From the NCBI GenBank assembly GCA_038326725.1, contig JBBQKI010000009.1, forward strand, positions 3,398 through 67,397: DNA of 64,000 bases, given 5' to 3'. The DNA is from JBBQKI01 sp038326725 (GTDB lineage Bacteria > Bacteroidota > Bacteroidia > Flavobacteriales > Flavobacteriaceae). Made by a program: the position numbers and the translations under genes. Position 1 is the first letter of the stretch, and each line of letters begins with the position of its first letter. The notes beneath the pieces were generated by a model, which did no database searches, was not told where the DNA came from, and saw only the letters and a list, made by a program, of their open reading frames with translations. This document shows, one piece after another, positions 7,362 to 16,672 of this stretch.

Positions 7362-8081
7362 TCAGCTCACTCTCTTCGCTTCAATCGCCTCCACCCATTC
7401 CTTATGCCCGCAGTTTGGACAAACCTGTTCGGAAGCAGAAGCCTCCATCACATGCACCATCCCGCAATACAAGCATGCATATTTGCCTGCTTTTTCAATC
7501 ACACGCAATTTGTTTTTAAGTTTATCGGGGAAAATAGGAAGCCCAGGAATGGTGTTTTCTTCAGAAAAATAAAGCAAGCTGATGCTGCCGTTCACTTCAA
7601 AAATGGCGGTCCGTACCTGTCCCAAATGTTCTATGCTCTCGTTGCGCAGTTCCATCAAAAATTCATCAAGGGCTAAGTTTTGCTTTGCAACCGCTTCAAA
7701 AATAAAAATCCCGTTCTCAATAATAGTGATGGGTTTCCCCTCAAAAAAATGCTCCACTTTTTTTTGGGTAGCAATAAAATGGGTGATAATTTTATAAAGC
7801 CCGATGACTACAATAAAAACAACTAATGTTGGTATAATGGCCACGTCTTCATAAAACATGGTATCGCCGGCCGCCGAGCCGAGAGCCAAAATGATGATGA
7901 GCTCAAAAGCAGAAAGCTGTTTTAATTCACGCCTGCCAGTAATTTTAAGTCCAATAATAATGATGATGAACATAAAAACCGAACGGCCCAATACTTCCCA
8001 AAGAAAATGGTAGGGCAAATCATTCATTAAAATGCGATGCAAATCAAAAGGAATGAAATCATTATCGGCTTGAAGAAACAT
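7362..8081 (-). CDS. YetF/DUF421 membrane protein with C-terminal zinc-ribbon tail
   Basis: 239 residues. The N-terminal part has three predicted membrane helices (about residues 28-46, 54-70 and 78-98) and the DUF421 hallmarks TGRRELKQLSAFELIIILALGSA (read here as TGRRELKQLSAFEL and ALGSAAGD). A soluble YetF-type alpha/beta region follows (NGIFIFEAVAKQNLALDEFL, ELRNESIEHLGQVRTAIFE). The last ~40 residues add CLYCGMVH and CPNCGHKEW, two CxxC pairs that should bind one zinc. The role of DUF421 proteins is not established. The gene stands alone upstream of rpsU, with a separate promoter expected. Confidence 0.8.
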   Translation of the reverse strand: MFLQADNDFIPFDLHRILMNDLPYHFLWEVLGRSVFMFIIIIIGLKITGRRELKQLSAFELIIILALGSAAGDTMFYEDVAIIPTLVVFIVVIGLYKIITHFIATQKKVEHFFEGKPITIIENGIFIFEAVAKQNLALDEFLMELRNESIEHLGQVRTAIFEVNGSISLLYFSEENTIPGLPIFPDKLKNKLRVIEKAGKYACLYCGMVHVMEASASEQVCPNCGHKEWVEAIEAKRVS

Positions 8082-8124
8082 ATTTTAGCTCATTAAAAAA
8101 ATAATAATTTAAGAATACTCTTAT

Positions 8125-9549
8125 CTAATTGGTCTGAAATGCCCGCTCACTCAAGTCCTCAATAAATTTCCCTTCTTTTTCGCTTTCCAATAAAACATTA
8201 TAGTTTTCCCAGAAAGTTGCATTGTAGGGCCTCGAAGAAAAAATATCCGACGACCACTTTTGCTGAAGTGCCAAGTTTATGGTTTCCGGTTCTTTTATAA
8301 TTTCGGTAAATAGTATTTCTTGAATTGTATAATAATACTGTTCGTCTTTATCAAAACCAGGCTCGGCTTCCATCCTTTCTTTATCCGAAGACCTTTCCCC
8401 CGTATTTACAAGTTTTGGGGTTTCGTAATAAAAGTAATTGGGATACATCTTATCTTCAAACTCCGTATAGGTTATTATAAGTTTATGATTAATTTGTGAA
8501 TCAAAAAGGCTTTTGCTCCTCTTTTTTTGAACATCGGAAGCAGCAACCAATTCATACTCAATTTTTTTAAAGGCATAATTGTCCCAATAAATGTACAGCC
8601 ACCCTTGGGCTTCATACCCCTCATTATAAATATTTTCCGTGTTTAAACCAATGAAATCTTTGCTTTTAGAAATCTTGATTTTATAGAGTTTTCTACCGTC
8701 ATCAACTAAAATCGTATCGAGATCAAACTGATGTTTATCGAGCATATTTTCGCCAAACAAAGCGTCCCGCATATTGGCATTCCTCACTAAATTTAGCCTT
8801 CCTTTAAAGAGGTTTTCCAAACCGTTGACCCTTGTATCGTTCCATTTGATTGCTTCAATCAAAGATGCTGTCGGGATTGTGTTCCGGTTTAACGTTCCTG
8901 ACTTTGACCTGGAATTCTTATTTTTATTATTTAAATAGGCAGTATAGGTAAACAGGCTGTCAACATCCCTTAAATCGTAACTTTTCCTATTTTCATCAAC
9001 GTTTATTTTCAAATTATTTTTGGACCCGGATGCATAACTGGAATCATATAAAGTAATCGCGCTTTCAATAAGCCATTTGTATTCCTTTTTGTTCCGTTCC
9101 CGGTGCCGTAAAAATCCTTTTTGCAAATAGGGTTCTTCGGGTAGGTTATCTGGTATTTCTTTAATAGCCCTTAATACAATTTCATTGCCTGTTTTGGGCC
9201 TTGAGTCAGCAACAATAACCACCTCATCTAAAGAGGCTACATCTTCTTCCAAAAATATATCCGTGGTTGCATCAAAATCTTTAATAATAGTTTTAAAACT
9301 TTTATACCCGATGGAAGAAATAACTAAAGTATCATTTCTGTTTTCTTCGGGCACCAACAAAACAAAATTACCATCGGCATTGGTAATGGTGCCTTTGGTG
9401 GTATTTTGAACATAAATGTTGGCATTTTCAATGGGTTGGAAGGACATAAAATCCACAACCCTGTTTTTAACTTCTATCTGCGCATAACCATTTAAGGAGA
9501 ATAGGCCTATTGCAAAAGCAAAAAATAGTTTTAAAAAATTATATCTCAT
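8125..9549 (-). CDS. Exported protein with carboxypeptidase-regulatory-like domain
   Basis: 474 residues from the Met at 9549, chosen because it opens a clear signal peptide (MRYNFLKLFFAFAIGLFSLNGYAQ). Residues 22-105 form a CarboxypepD_reg-like beta-sandwich (VVDFMSFQPIENANIYVQN, TNADGNFVLLVPEE, ISSIGYKSF), as found at the N-termini of many Bacteroidota outer-membrane proteins. The rest (MRYA-type DUF5686-like region without the usual barrel) has no catalytic motif that I can name. Probably periplasmic or surface-associated. A function is not assigned. Confidence 0.75.
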   Translation of the reverse strand: MRYNFLKLFFAFAIGLFSLNGYAQIEVKNRVVDFMSFQPIENANIYVQNTTKGTITNADGNFVLLVPEENRNDTLVISSIGYKSFKTIIKDFDATTDIFLEEDVASLDEVVIVADSRPKTGNEIVLRAIKEIPDNLPEEPYLQKGFLRHRERNKKEYKWLIESAITLYDSSYASGSKNNLKINVDENRKSYDLRDVDSLFTYTAYLNNKNKNSRSKSGTLNRNTIPTASLIEAIKWNDTRVNGLENLFKGRLNLVRNANMRDALFGENMLDKHQFDLDTILVDDGRKLYKIKISKSKDFIGLNTENIYNEGYEAQGWLYIYWDNYAFKKIEYELVAASDVQKKRSKSLFDSQINHKLIITYTEFEDKMYPNYFYYETPKLVNTGERSSDKERMEAEPGFDKDEQYYYTIQEILFTEIIKEPETINLALQQKWSSDIFSSRPYNATFWENYNVLLESEKEGKFIEDLSERAFQTN

Positions 9550-9605
9550 TTTTTCAACCGGATTAAGTTGATTACACAATTATTTAATAAAAAAATAGAA
9601 TTTGT

Positions 9606-10763
9606 TTAAGTAGCGGGCCTGTATTCTTTCTTTTCAAAAATCATCTTTGCCAAAATTTCCCGTAATATTTCTGAAGTGCCACCACCGATGGGGCCCAAAC
9701 GGCTGTCGCGGAACAATCTTGCCAAGGGATAATCTTCCATATAGCCGTAGCCGCCCAAAAACTGAAGGCAATTATAAATTACTTCATCCGCAATTTTTGT
9801 GGAAACCAGTTTGCTCATCGTGGCTTCTTTTACCACATATTCACCATCATTCAGTCTTTTGGCGGTAGTATAATTAAAGGTTTTGCACATTTCCACCTCG
9901 CTTGCCATATCCGAAATTTTATGTCGCAGGGCCTGGAATTCGGAAATTGGTTTTCCAAAAGCCATCCTTTCCTTCATGTATTTTATGGTATATTCCAACG
10001 CAAATTCACTTCGCGCATGGGCGTTAATGCCCATAATGATGCGTTCAAAGGCAAAGTGCTGCATAATGTATGCAAAGCCCTTATTTTCTTCGCCCATTAA
10101 ATTTCCCAAAGGAATTTTCACATTGTCAAAAGCAATCTCCGCAGTATCGGAAGCACGCCATCCCAATTTATCCAATTTTGTAGCGGAAACGCCGGGCGTA
10201 TCTCGATCAATAACAAAAATACTGATGCCCTTGTTTCCCAAATCTGGTGAAGTTTTAGCGGCCACCACCAAATAATCACTGTACACGCCGTTGGTAATAA
10301 ATGTTTTTGAACCGTTAATCACGTAGCCGTTCCCCTCCTTTATCGCCGTAGTGCGCATCCCAGAAACGTCGCTTCCGCCAAAGGGCTCGGTAATGCAAAG
10401 GCAACCTATCATTTCGCCGCTTATGCTGGGAGCGAGATATTTTTTCTTTTGTTCATCATTTCCTTCTTTGTTCAAATGCGTCATCGCCAAATAGGCATGC
10501 GCCCACATGGCCGCTGCAAATCCTCCGGAATTTATTTTTTGTAGTTCCTCCAAAAATATCACGGTATAAAAAAGGTCAAGACCCAACCCGCCATATTGCT
10601 CCGGGGTATTAATGCCAAAGTAGCCCATCTCGCCAAATTTTTTCCAGATAAAGCGTTCAATAGTGCCGGACTTTTCCCATTTTTCGATATGGGGGACCAC
10701 TTCTTTTTGAAGGAAATCCTGAAAACTTTTTCTGAAAAAATGATGCTCTTCCGTGAAATACAT
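9606..10763 (-). CDS. Acyl-CoA dehydrogenase family protein
   Basis: 385-residue FAD enzyme that introduces a double bond into an acyl-CoA. The family signatures are visible: CLCITEPFGGSDVSGMRTTA (residues about 130-150), the central YVINGSKTFITNGVYSDYLVVAAKT, and FGKPISEFQALRHKISDMASEVE with QFLGGYGYMEDYPLARLFRDSR and the GGTSEILREILAK ending. The likely catalytic glutamate region and FAD-binding segments are intact. It could act in branched-chain or fatty-acid degradation; the sequence does not tell the substrate. It stands alone between a DUF gene and the helix-hairpin-helix protein. Confidence 0.9.
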   Translation of the reverse strand: MYFTEEHHFFRKSFQDFLQKEVVPHIEKWEKSGTIERFIWKKFGEMGYFGINTPEQYGGLGLDLFYTVIFLEELQKINSGGFAAAMWAHAYLAMTHLNKEGNDEQKKKYLAPSISGEMIGCLCITEPFGGSDVSGMRTTAIKEGNGYVINGSKTFITNGVYSDYLVVAAKTSPDLGNKGISIFVIDRDTPGVSATKLDKLGWRASDTAEIAFDNVKIPLGNLMGEENKGFAYIMQHFAFERIIMGINAHARSEFALEYTIKYMKERMAFGKPISEFQALRHKISDMASEVEMCKTFNYTTAKRLNDGEYVVKEATMSKLVSTKIADEVIYNCLQFLGGYGYMEDYPLARLFRDSRLGPIGGGTSEILREILAKMIFEKKEYRPAT

Positions 10764-10828
10764 AGTTCTTCTTTTGATTTTGATTCGGGGTTATAAACGG
10801 TACCCCATTTATTTGGCAAGGGTTTCAG

Positions 10829-11716
10829 TTAATTTATACCAAAATGGTCAAGCGACAAATATAACTGAATTAGCTGTAATTTCCGTGGGGTCAACCCTTC
10901 AATTCCATCCAATTCCTCAAAGCTATCGACACCTTGGTGAAGTGTCCGGTATTCCCAAATCTTTTTTGCCAGTTCAAACGAAATCCCCGGGATAGTGGCA
11001 ATATCCGAGGCTGTAGCGGTATTAATGCTCATTTTTGGAACCTTTTTAGGTGTTTTTACGGTGAATTGATTTAGTGTTCGCTGCACAACGGCTGCTTCCA
11101 AACCATAAACGTCATATAATTGGGAATCATCGACAAATCCGCCAAGTTTTTCACGGTATGAAATTATCCTTTTGCTAAATGCTTCACCAATGCCGCTGAC
11201 TTCCTGCAATTGGGCTTCTGTGGCGTGGTTCAAATCATTTTTTTGGGCGAGAGGTTTTTCGGAATAATCATTTTTAAAAAAAGCCTTTTGTGGTTTGGGA
11301 TCGGTTAACCAATCGGGAAATTTAAAAGACGGCCCAATAATCGCCAAAAGGGAATCCGAAGCTTTTGTTACATTTTTAAAATCCTCAATGGAATTAATCC
11401 ATTTATTTTGTTCCCTAAAAGCGTGTAATCTATCAATTTCTTCAAGGGACATTCCCAAGGTATAGCCTTTAAAATCGGTTATAAAATTTGGATTAAATGG
11501 ATAAAGTTTTGGTTTTTGTGATTCAATTTTGGCAAGCCGTAAGGAATCTATTTCCTTTTGAACGGCAAGAATTTCTGGCGAAGTGGTATCCATAAGATTT
11601 TCTTCCCCAAAATCAACAAAATAAAAAATATACAATAGGGCACAAATTATTAGTACCAAAAACAAAATCCCACTCCGCTGTTGTCTATTGAAAGTGAAGT
11701 GGGACCTGAAAATCAT
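10829..11716 (-). CDS. Membrane-anchored helix-hairpin-helix (ComEA-like) protein
   Basis: 295 residues. A single membrane helix at about residues 16-34 (GILFLVLIICALLYIFYFV) anchors an exported part with several helix-hairpin-helix motifs: LNHATEAQLQEVSGIGEAFS, INTATASDIATIPGISFELA and the final LDGIEGLTPRKLQLIQLYL. Such modules bind DNA non-specifically; ComEA uses them for DNA uptake. Three HhH units on one anchor are typical of the Bacteroidota version. Not linked here to competence genes. It ends 10 bp before the neighbouring symporter stop, in the same direction. Confidence 0.8.
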   Translation of the reverse strand: MIFRSHFTFNRQQRSGILFLVLIICALLYIFYFVDFGEENLMDTTSPEILAVQKEIDSLRLAKIESQKPKLYPFNPNFITDFKGYTLGMSLEEIDRLHAFREQNKWINSIEDFKNVTKASDSLLAIIGPSFKFPDWLTDPKPQKAFFKNDYSEKPLAQKNDLNHATEAQLQEVSGIGEAFSKRIISYREKLGGFVDDSQLYDVYGLEAAVVQRTLNQFTVKTPKKVPKMSINTATASDIATIPGISFELAKKIWEYRTLHQGVDSFEELDGIEGLTPRKLQLIQLYLSLDHFGIN

Positions 11717-11726
11717 AGCATTGAGA

Positions 11727-13424
11727 TTAATCGGAAATCGCTTCCCGCTTCATTTTTATTGCATCTAAATATCTTCGCAACTGTTTTTTAACTACGGGAA
11801 ACAGGAAGAACAAACCTATCATATTGGGGAAGATCATCGCAAAAATCATAGCATCGGAAAAATCCCAGATAGATCTCATATTTGCTGCTGCACCAATTAT
11901 AATGAACACACAGAAAAGAAATTTATAAACCAAATCCATAGTTTTTCCCCTTCCGAAAAGGTATTTCCAAGATTGCAGGCCGTAATAAGACCATGAAATC
12001 ATTGTTGAAACGGCAAAAAGGAACACTGCCAAGGTCAAGAATATATTTGAGTAAGGTATAAATTCGTGAAATGCCTGCGCCGTAATACCGGAACCTTCGT
12101 AGGAAACGCCATCAATAATGGCCACCCCAGTGCCCGTTACGTCCCCATACTCAAAAAAGCCGCCAAAATTGAAAATTATAATAACCAAAGCCGTCATGGT
12201 ACAGATAACAACTGTATCGATAAATGGTTCCAATAATGCTACCAAGCCTTCGCTGGCAGAATATTTTGTCCTGACCGCACTGTGAGCAATAGAAGCTGAA
12301 CCTGCCCCGGCCTCATTGCTAAAAGCTGCCCTTTTAAAACCGACCAAAAGCACCCCGATTATAGAACCAACACCAATAGCAGTGGGGTTGAAAGCTTCCG
12401 AGATTATTAGGGATATCGCATCATCAATCAAACCGAAATTGCTCAAAATAATATACAAACAGGCCCCAACGTACAGTATTGCCATAAAAGGAACAACCTT
12501 TTCGGTTACTGCGGCAATCCTTTTAATGCCTCCAATAATAATAATTCCCACCAAAATTGCCAAAACAACACCTATCCAAAATCCTGCGGCAGTACTTTGC
12601 AAATTAAAAAGATCCTTTAAAACAATGGTGGCCTGATTAGATTGAGCCGCATTACCGCCGCCAAATGAACCCCCAATACAAAAAATAGCAAATAGAACTG
12701 CCGTAACCTTGCCCAATACAGTAAACCCTTTTTCCTTTAAGCCTTTACTTAGATAGAACATAGGGCCGCCATATACGGTGCCGTCGGGGCCTACATCGCG
12801 ATATTGAACCCCGAGGGTACATTCCACGAATTTTGTTGACATTCCCAAAAAGCCACAAACTATCATCCAAAAAGTTGCCCCGGGACCTCCCAAAGCAATT
12901 GCAAGGGCTACACCGGCAATATTTCCGTTACCAACTGTGCCCGAAACTGCGGTGGCCAAGGCCTGAAAATGGCTAACCTCGCCCGCAGAACTTTCATCCC
13001 GGATAGTATCGACAATATCCCCGTCAATTGCTAACTCATCGTTCAAGGATTCAACGTGTGCGTCAAAATCTGAAACCTTGTTCATATCTGTTCCTTGCGC
13101 GATGCCGTCTTCCCCGTACAAAACCTTTGCGCCATGCTTTTCAATATCTTCATACTTTCCGCGTACGGTCATAAGGGCTCTCCAAAAATATCTGATGTTC
13201 GGAAAACCGAAGTATATGGTAAAAAAAGTTGCGCTAAATACCAATAGAATAAGTACAAATGGAATTCCAAAAACTTCGAAGAAAATCAAGTTTGAGAAGA
13301 AGGTTGAAACGGGTAAAAAAGCTTGATTTATTTGCTCATCAATTCCTATTTCGGGCGGTGCTTGCTGGGCGGAAACTAAAAATGGAACAAAAAGTGAAAA
13401 CAGGAAGGGAAGTAATTTCTTCAT
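11727..13424 (-). CDS. Alanine:cation symporter (AGCS family)
   Basis: 565 residues from the Met at 13424, selected because upstream residues look non-coding and MKKLLPFLFSLFVPFLVSAQ resembles the usual Bacteroidota leader. The AGCS signature is present (GNIAGVALAIALGGPGATFWMIVCGFLG, shown here as NIAGVALAIALGGPGA and MSTKFVECTLGVQYR), with about ten membrane helices and the AFSNEAGAGSASIAH loop. It should import alanine or glycine with Na+. A roughly 100-residue soluble insert after the first helices (HGAKVLYGEDGIAQ...) is common in this phylum. Confidence 0.92.
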   Translation of the reverse strand: MKKLLPFLFSLFVPFLVSAQQAPPEIGIDEQINQAFLPVSTFFSNLIFFEVFGIPFVLILLVFSATFFTIYFGFPNIRYFWRALMTVRGKYEDIEKHGAKVLYGEDGIAQGTDMNKVSDFDAHVESLNDELAIDGDIVDTIRDESSAGEVSHFQALATAVSGTVGNGNIAGVALAIALGGPGATFWMIVCGFLGMSTKFVECTLGVQYRDVGPDGTVYGGPMFYLSKGLKEKGFTVLGKVTAVLFAIFCIGGSFGGGNAAQSNQATIVLKDLFNLQSTAAGFWIGVVLAILVGIIIIGGIKRIAAVTEKVVPFMAILYVGACLYIILSNFGLIDDAISLIISEAFNPTAIGVGSIIGVLLVGFKRAAFSNEAGAGSASIAHSAVRTKYSASEGLVALLEPFIDTVVICTMTALVIIIFNFGGFFEYGDVTGTGVAIIDGVSYEGSGITAQAFHEFIPYSNIFLTLAVFLFAVSTMISWSYYGLQSWKYLFGRGKTMDLVYKFLFCVFIIIGAAANMRSIWDFSDAMIFAMIFPNMIGLFFLFPVVKKQLRRYLDAIKMKREAISD

Positions 13425-13549
13425 TTTAATATAAGTATAGATTAATAATGGCGAATTAAGAGGATAGCAAGATGCTAAAAAAATTATCCATTTCAAATAA
13501 TTCCGCTTTAAAATGTTAACATTCCCTTAAAACATTATTAAAGTAATAT

Positions 13550-13780
13550 TTATAGGTCGAAAACCGAGCTGCGTTTAGTGTTAACCAAATCTTTTAATTT
13601 CAATAAAAAAGCGAGGGTTAAATAAATGGCAAACCCAACCCCCAATGTGGCAAACGAAATATAAATAAAAAACAAACGAACGTTTCTCACCCGGATCCCC
13701 AACCTGTCAGCAAAACGTGAGCTGACGTAAAAACCGCGTTTTTCAAGGTAATAGCGTATGTTATAAACCTTTTTAAGCAT
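13550..13780 (-). CDS. PspC-domain small membrane protein
   Basis: 76 residues. A short N-terminal region (KVYNIRYYLEKRGFYVSSRFADRLGI) is followed by a membrane segment at about residues 34-62 with the PspC-like RLFFIYISFATLGVGFAIYL. PspC proteins act in envelope stress responses, but many short relatives have no known role. It lies 30 bp after the DUF2851 gene on the same strand and may be co-transcribed with it. Confidence 0.7.
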   Translation of the reverse strand: MLKKVYNIRYYLEKRGFYVSSRFADRLGIRVRNVRLFFIYISFATLGVGFAIYLTLAFLLKLKDLVNTKRSSVFDL

Positions 13781-13810
13781 AGCTGCAAATTACTTTTTTT
13801 TTAAATACAT

Positions 13811-15082
13811 TCAACTTTTCAAAAGCGCGTTCCCTATCGCGCATTGCAAACATTTGTTTTTGTCGCAGTATTCATTTTTAAGCTGCAATAAAGCCTGCGA
13901 ATGAAAGGAATTTTTTGAAACCCGTCGAAGCATATTATATTTACTAATGATTGAGTTTTCCTCCGAAGCAATTTCTGAAGCAAGCGTAAACAATTCATCG
14001 GTATTATCTTTTCCCAATTGGGCGGCGTAACAAAATTTGATTGGGATGAGGGTGTTTATGACTAACAAATCGATGAAGTTTTTTGACAGCTGTTTTCTTT
14101 TTTCCAAAGTGGAAAGGCCGAAATTATAATGCGTATCCCAATATTCACTAGCAGCTTTTTTAAAAAGGGAATAAAAACCGTCCAGTTTTTTAATTGAAAT
14201 GATTTCAGAAAATAGGTTCTGACTTTCCGAATATAACACAGCAAGTTGGGAAAGACGCAATGTTGGGAAATTTGGCGGCCGCAATCTGAAGAATTTTGTA
14301 CGCGCTACAGCTTCGTTACTCAAATTGAATTTGTGCCTTAAATAGTTATAATTGTTTTCAAGTAGCTCAAAATAGCCGTCTTCCTTTTTTTCTTCTAACA
14401 GTCCCGCTTGTCCAAAAAAGAGCGATTCCAAATCAAATTGGCTTTGGGCACATTTTTTCACCACCGAAAAATCAATGGATTTCGCCATGCTGAAAAACGC
14501 TTCGCCGTTCACTATCAAACCAAAATTTTTAGAAAGCATTTGAAACAATAGGGCTTCCCAATGATTTTGAGAGGCTTTTAATTCGGTTAACAACAATTCG
14601 CTTTTTTTCTGCAACCGTTCGATGTATAAATTTTCCAGCCAGTTTTCCAAAATAAAATCATCAATTGTCGCGAATTCACCTTCACAATTTATCCATTTTT
14701 GTTCTTTTGAAAATAATTTGTAATAACCCGACAGGGTCTCCTTTGATACCAAATTCCTGATTTCCAAAGTGGGAATTATTGTAGCATCTTTCCGAAAAAT
14801 TTCGGCATCGTGCTCCCACACCACATGAAGGATTACATTTTCATATGCAGTATCCCGCTCGTGAAAGTGTGCATACCAATCCGAGGATTTTAAATGAATT
14901 TCAACATTTCCAGCCCAAACTTGCCCGTTTAGATTTATTTTGGCGTTAAAAAAGTCCGGCCCTGAATTTTGATTGTGTTGCCCTGGCGAAAGCACAAGCA
15001 ATTCCTCAGAACCAGTTGTGGAAAAATTAGGGGAAGAAAATTTCTGAAACTTCCAAATATAGTGCAGGAATTCCTCTTTCAT
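13811..15082 (-). CDS. DUF2851 family protein
   Basis: 423 residues, the usual length for this Bacteroidota family of unknown function. The conserved N-terminal block is clear (EEFLHYIWKFQKF, LSPGQHNQNSGPDFFNAKI, WAGNVEIHLKSSDWYAHFH, NVILHVVWEHD). The C-terminus has a cysteine cluster (CDKNKCLQCAIGNALL) that could bind metal. The block of conserved His/Asp/Glu residues resembles a nuclease-like core, but this is my inference. It precedes the PspC-like gene by 30 bp. Confidence 0.85.
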   Translation of the reverse strand: MKEEFLHYIWKFQKFSSPNFSTTGSEELLVLSPGQHNQNSGPDFFNAKINLNGQVWAGNVEIHLKSSDWYAHFHERDTAYENVILHVVWEHDAEIFRKDATIIPTLEIRNLVSKETLSGYYKLFSKEQKWINCEGEFATIDDFILENWLENLYIERLQKKSELLLTELKASQNHWEALLFQMLSKNFGLIVNGEAFFSMAKSIDFSVVKKCAQSQFDLESLFFGQAGLLEEKKEDGYFELLENNYNYLRHKFNLSNEAVARTKFFRLRPPNFPTLRLSQLAVLYSESQNLFSEIISIKKLDGFYSLFKKAASEYWDTHYNFGLSTLEKRKQLSKNFIDLLVINTLIPIKFCYAAQLGKDNTDELFTLASEIASEENSIISKYNMLRRVSKNSFHSQALLQLKNEYCDKNKCLQCAIGNALLKS

Positions 15083-15145
15083 CTTTACAGAATTTTAGAG
15101 GGGAGTCTTTAAATAAAATTAAGGGAGCAGTAAATATAAGAAGAA

Positions 15146-15535
15146 TTAGACATTTTCTTCCGTAACCGGGGGTTTCATTTTAGCATTTGTTTGAGAAGGA
15201 CTTGTCTTTTTTTCGGGAAGGTTAACTGTATATAATATGCGGTTCCATTTGTACAATTTACGGTTTAATAAAATAAACCTGCCAATCCCAATTACCAGAA
15301 AAACAACGCAGGTTATCAATGCAGCGTAACCCACCCAAATAATGTTTTCGAATTCTTTCAACTGAAGCAAGGCCAACCCCCCCAAAAGCAAATACAACGA
15401 AGCACCAATGTAGGCCAGCAATGTACGCTCGTTCGCCAATTTAGTGCGCTCCAATGCCAGTATTTCATTAGTGTTTTCAGGAATGGGTTTTGTTCGTAGA
15501 AACCTGAACAATTGTTGCCCGCTGTTTTTTATCAT
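15146..15535 (-). CDS. DUF202 membrane protein
   Basis: 129 residues. The DUF202 hallmark LALERTKLANERTLLAYI opens the domain at about residue 26, followed by two or three membrane helices (SLYLLLGGLALLQL, VGYAALITCVVFLVIGIGRF). The function of the family is unknown. It lies downstream of the cysteine synthase-like gene on the same strand but is separated from it by a hairpin repeat. Confidence 0.8.
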   Translation of the reverse strand: MIKNSGQQLFRFLRTKPIPENTNEILALERTKLANERTLLAYIGASLYLLLGGLALLQLKEFENIIWVGYAALITCVVFLVIGIGRFILLNRKLYKWNRILYTVNLPEKKTSPSQTNAKMKPPVTEENV

Positions 15536-15580
15536 ACAGCAAAATTATGGAAATGCCTTTTAAATCACGAATTTTTTAGC

Positions 15581-15613
15581 AACCCTTTCAAAGTTTGAAA
15601 TCCTGAAAGGGTT
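15581..15613. repeat. Palindromic hairpin repeat
   Basis: AACCCTTTCA and TGAAAGGGTT form a 10-bp perfect inverted repeat around a 13-nt loop (aagtttgaaatcc). No T-run follows on either strand within 5 nt, so it is a weak terminator at best. The form recalls the small intergenic palindromes scattered in flavobacterial genomes. Confidence 0.5.
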
Positions 15614-15626
15614 ATTCATAGAAAAA

Positions 15627-16607
15627 CTATTCTATATAACCCATTTTTTTCATCCATTCGTCATTGTACATTTTGCCCACATAACGGCTTCCGTGATCGT
15701 GAAAAAGCACAACCACAACATCATCCTTTGTAAAATGTTTTTTTAGCTGAAGTAATCCTTTTATAGCCGCACCAGCAGAATTTCCCAAAAAGAATCCTTC
15801 TTCCTTTGCAAGTTTTTGTGTATAAACGGCAGCGTCTTTATCTGTTACTTTCGTAAACCCGTCAATAATATTAAAGTTGATGTTTTTTGGAAGGAAGTCC
15901 TCGCCAATCCCCTCGGTAACGTAGGGATATATTTCTTGTTTATCGAAGATTCCCGTTTCGTGATATTTCGCTAAAACACTGCCGAAAGTATCGATACCCC
16001 AAATTTTGATGTCTGGGTTTTTTTCCTTTAAATATTTACCCACGCCTGAAATGGTTCCGCCGGTACCCACGCCCACCACAAAATGAGTGATTTTCCCATC
16101 GGTCTGTTTCCAGATTTCTGGGCCGGTGGTTTCGTAATGCGCTTTGGTGTTGCTTAAATTGTCGTATTGGTTCACGTACCAACTATTTGGGATTTCTTCG
16201 GAAAGGCGTTTTGAAGTGGAATAATAGGAACGTGGGTCTTCCGGCTCAACATCGGTGGGGCAAACCACAACCTCGCTGCCCATTGCGCGGAGGATGTCCA
16301 TTTTTTCCTTTGATTGTTTGTCGCTGATTACACAAATCAATTTATAACCTTTAATAATAGCAACCAATGCAAGTCCCATACCTGTATTGCCCGATGTGCC
16401 TTCAATAATGGTGCCTCCCGGTTTTAATAAGCCTTGGGCCTCTGCATCTTCCACCATTTTCACAGCCATGCGGTCCTTTACTGAGTTGCCCGGGTTGAAA
16501 GTTTCGTATTTGGCGAGCACCAAAGCTGGAATATCCCCAATTATTTTGTTCATTTTCACCATGGGCGTGCTGCCGATGGTGCCCAATATATTTTCTGCGT
16601 AGTCCAT
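15627..16607 (-). CDS. PLP-dependent cysteine synthase / cystathionine beta-synthase-like enzyme
   Basis: 326 residues from the Met at 16607 (MDYAENILGTIGSTPMV). It is a fold-type II PLP enzyme. The cofactor lysine is K44 in NPGNSVKDRM, the substrate loop is GTSGNTG at 70-76, and the phosphate loop is GTGGT around residue 185. The C-terminal CBS regulatory domains of true cystathionine beta-synthases are absent. The YVTEGIGEDFLP segment is closer to the CBS-like than to the CysK branch. It probably makes cysteine or cystathionine from an activated serine; the exact substrate is open. Confidence 0.85.
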   Translation of the reverse strand: MDYAENILGTIGSTPMVKMNKIIGDIPALVLAKYETFNPGNSVKDRMAVKMVEDAEAQGLLKPGGTIIEGTSGNTGMGLALVAIIKGYKLICVISDKQSKEKMDILRAMGSEVVVCPTDVEPEDPRSYYSTSKRLSEEIPNSWYVNQYDNLSNTKAHYETTGPEIWKQTDGKITHFVVGVGTGGTISGVGKYLKEKNPDIKIWGIDTFGSVLAKYHETGIFDKQEIYPYVTEGIGEDFLPKNINFNIIDGFTKVTDKDAAVYTQKLAKEEGFFLGNSAGAAIKGLLQLKKHFTKDDVVVVLFHDHGSRYVGKMYNDEWMKKMGYIE

Positions 16608-16672
16608 TTCGTTTTTTAAGAGGCGCAAAGGTAGGGAGTTCAATTCGGAATTCAGAATTATGAATCATGAAA

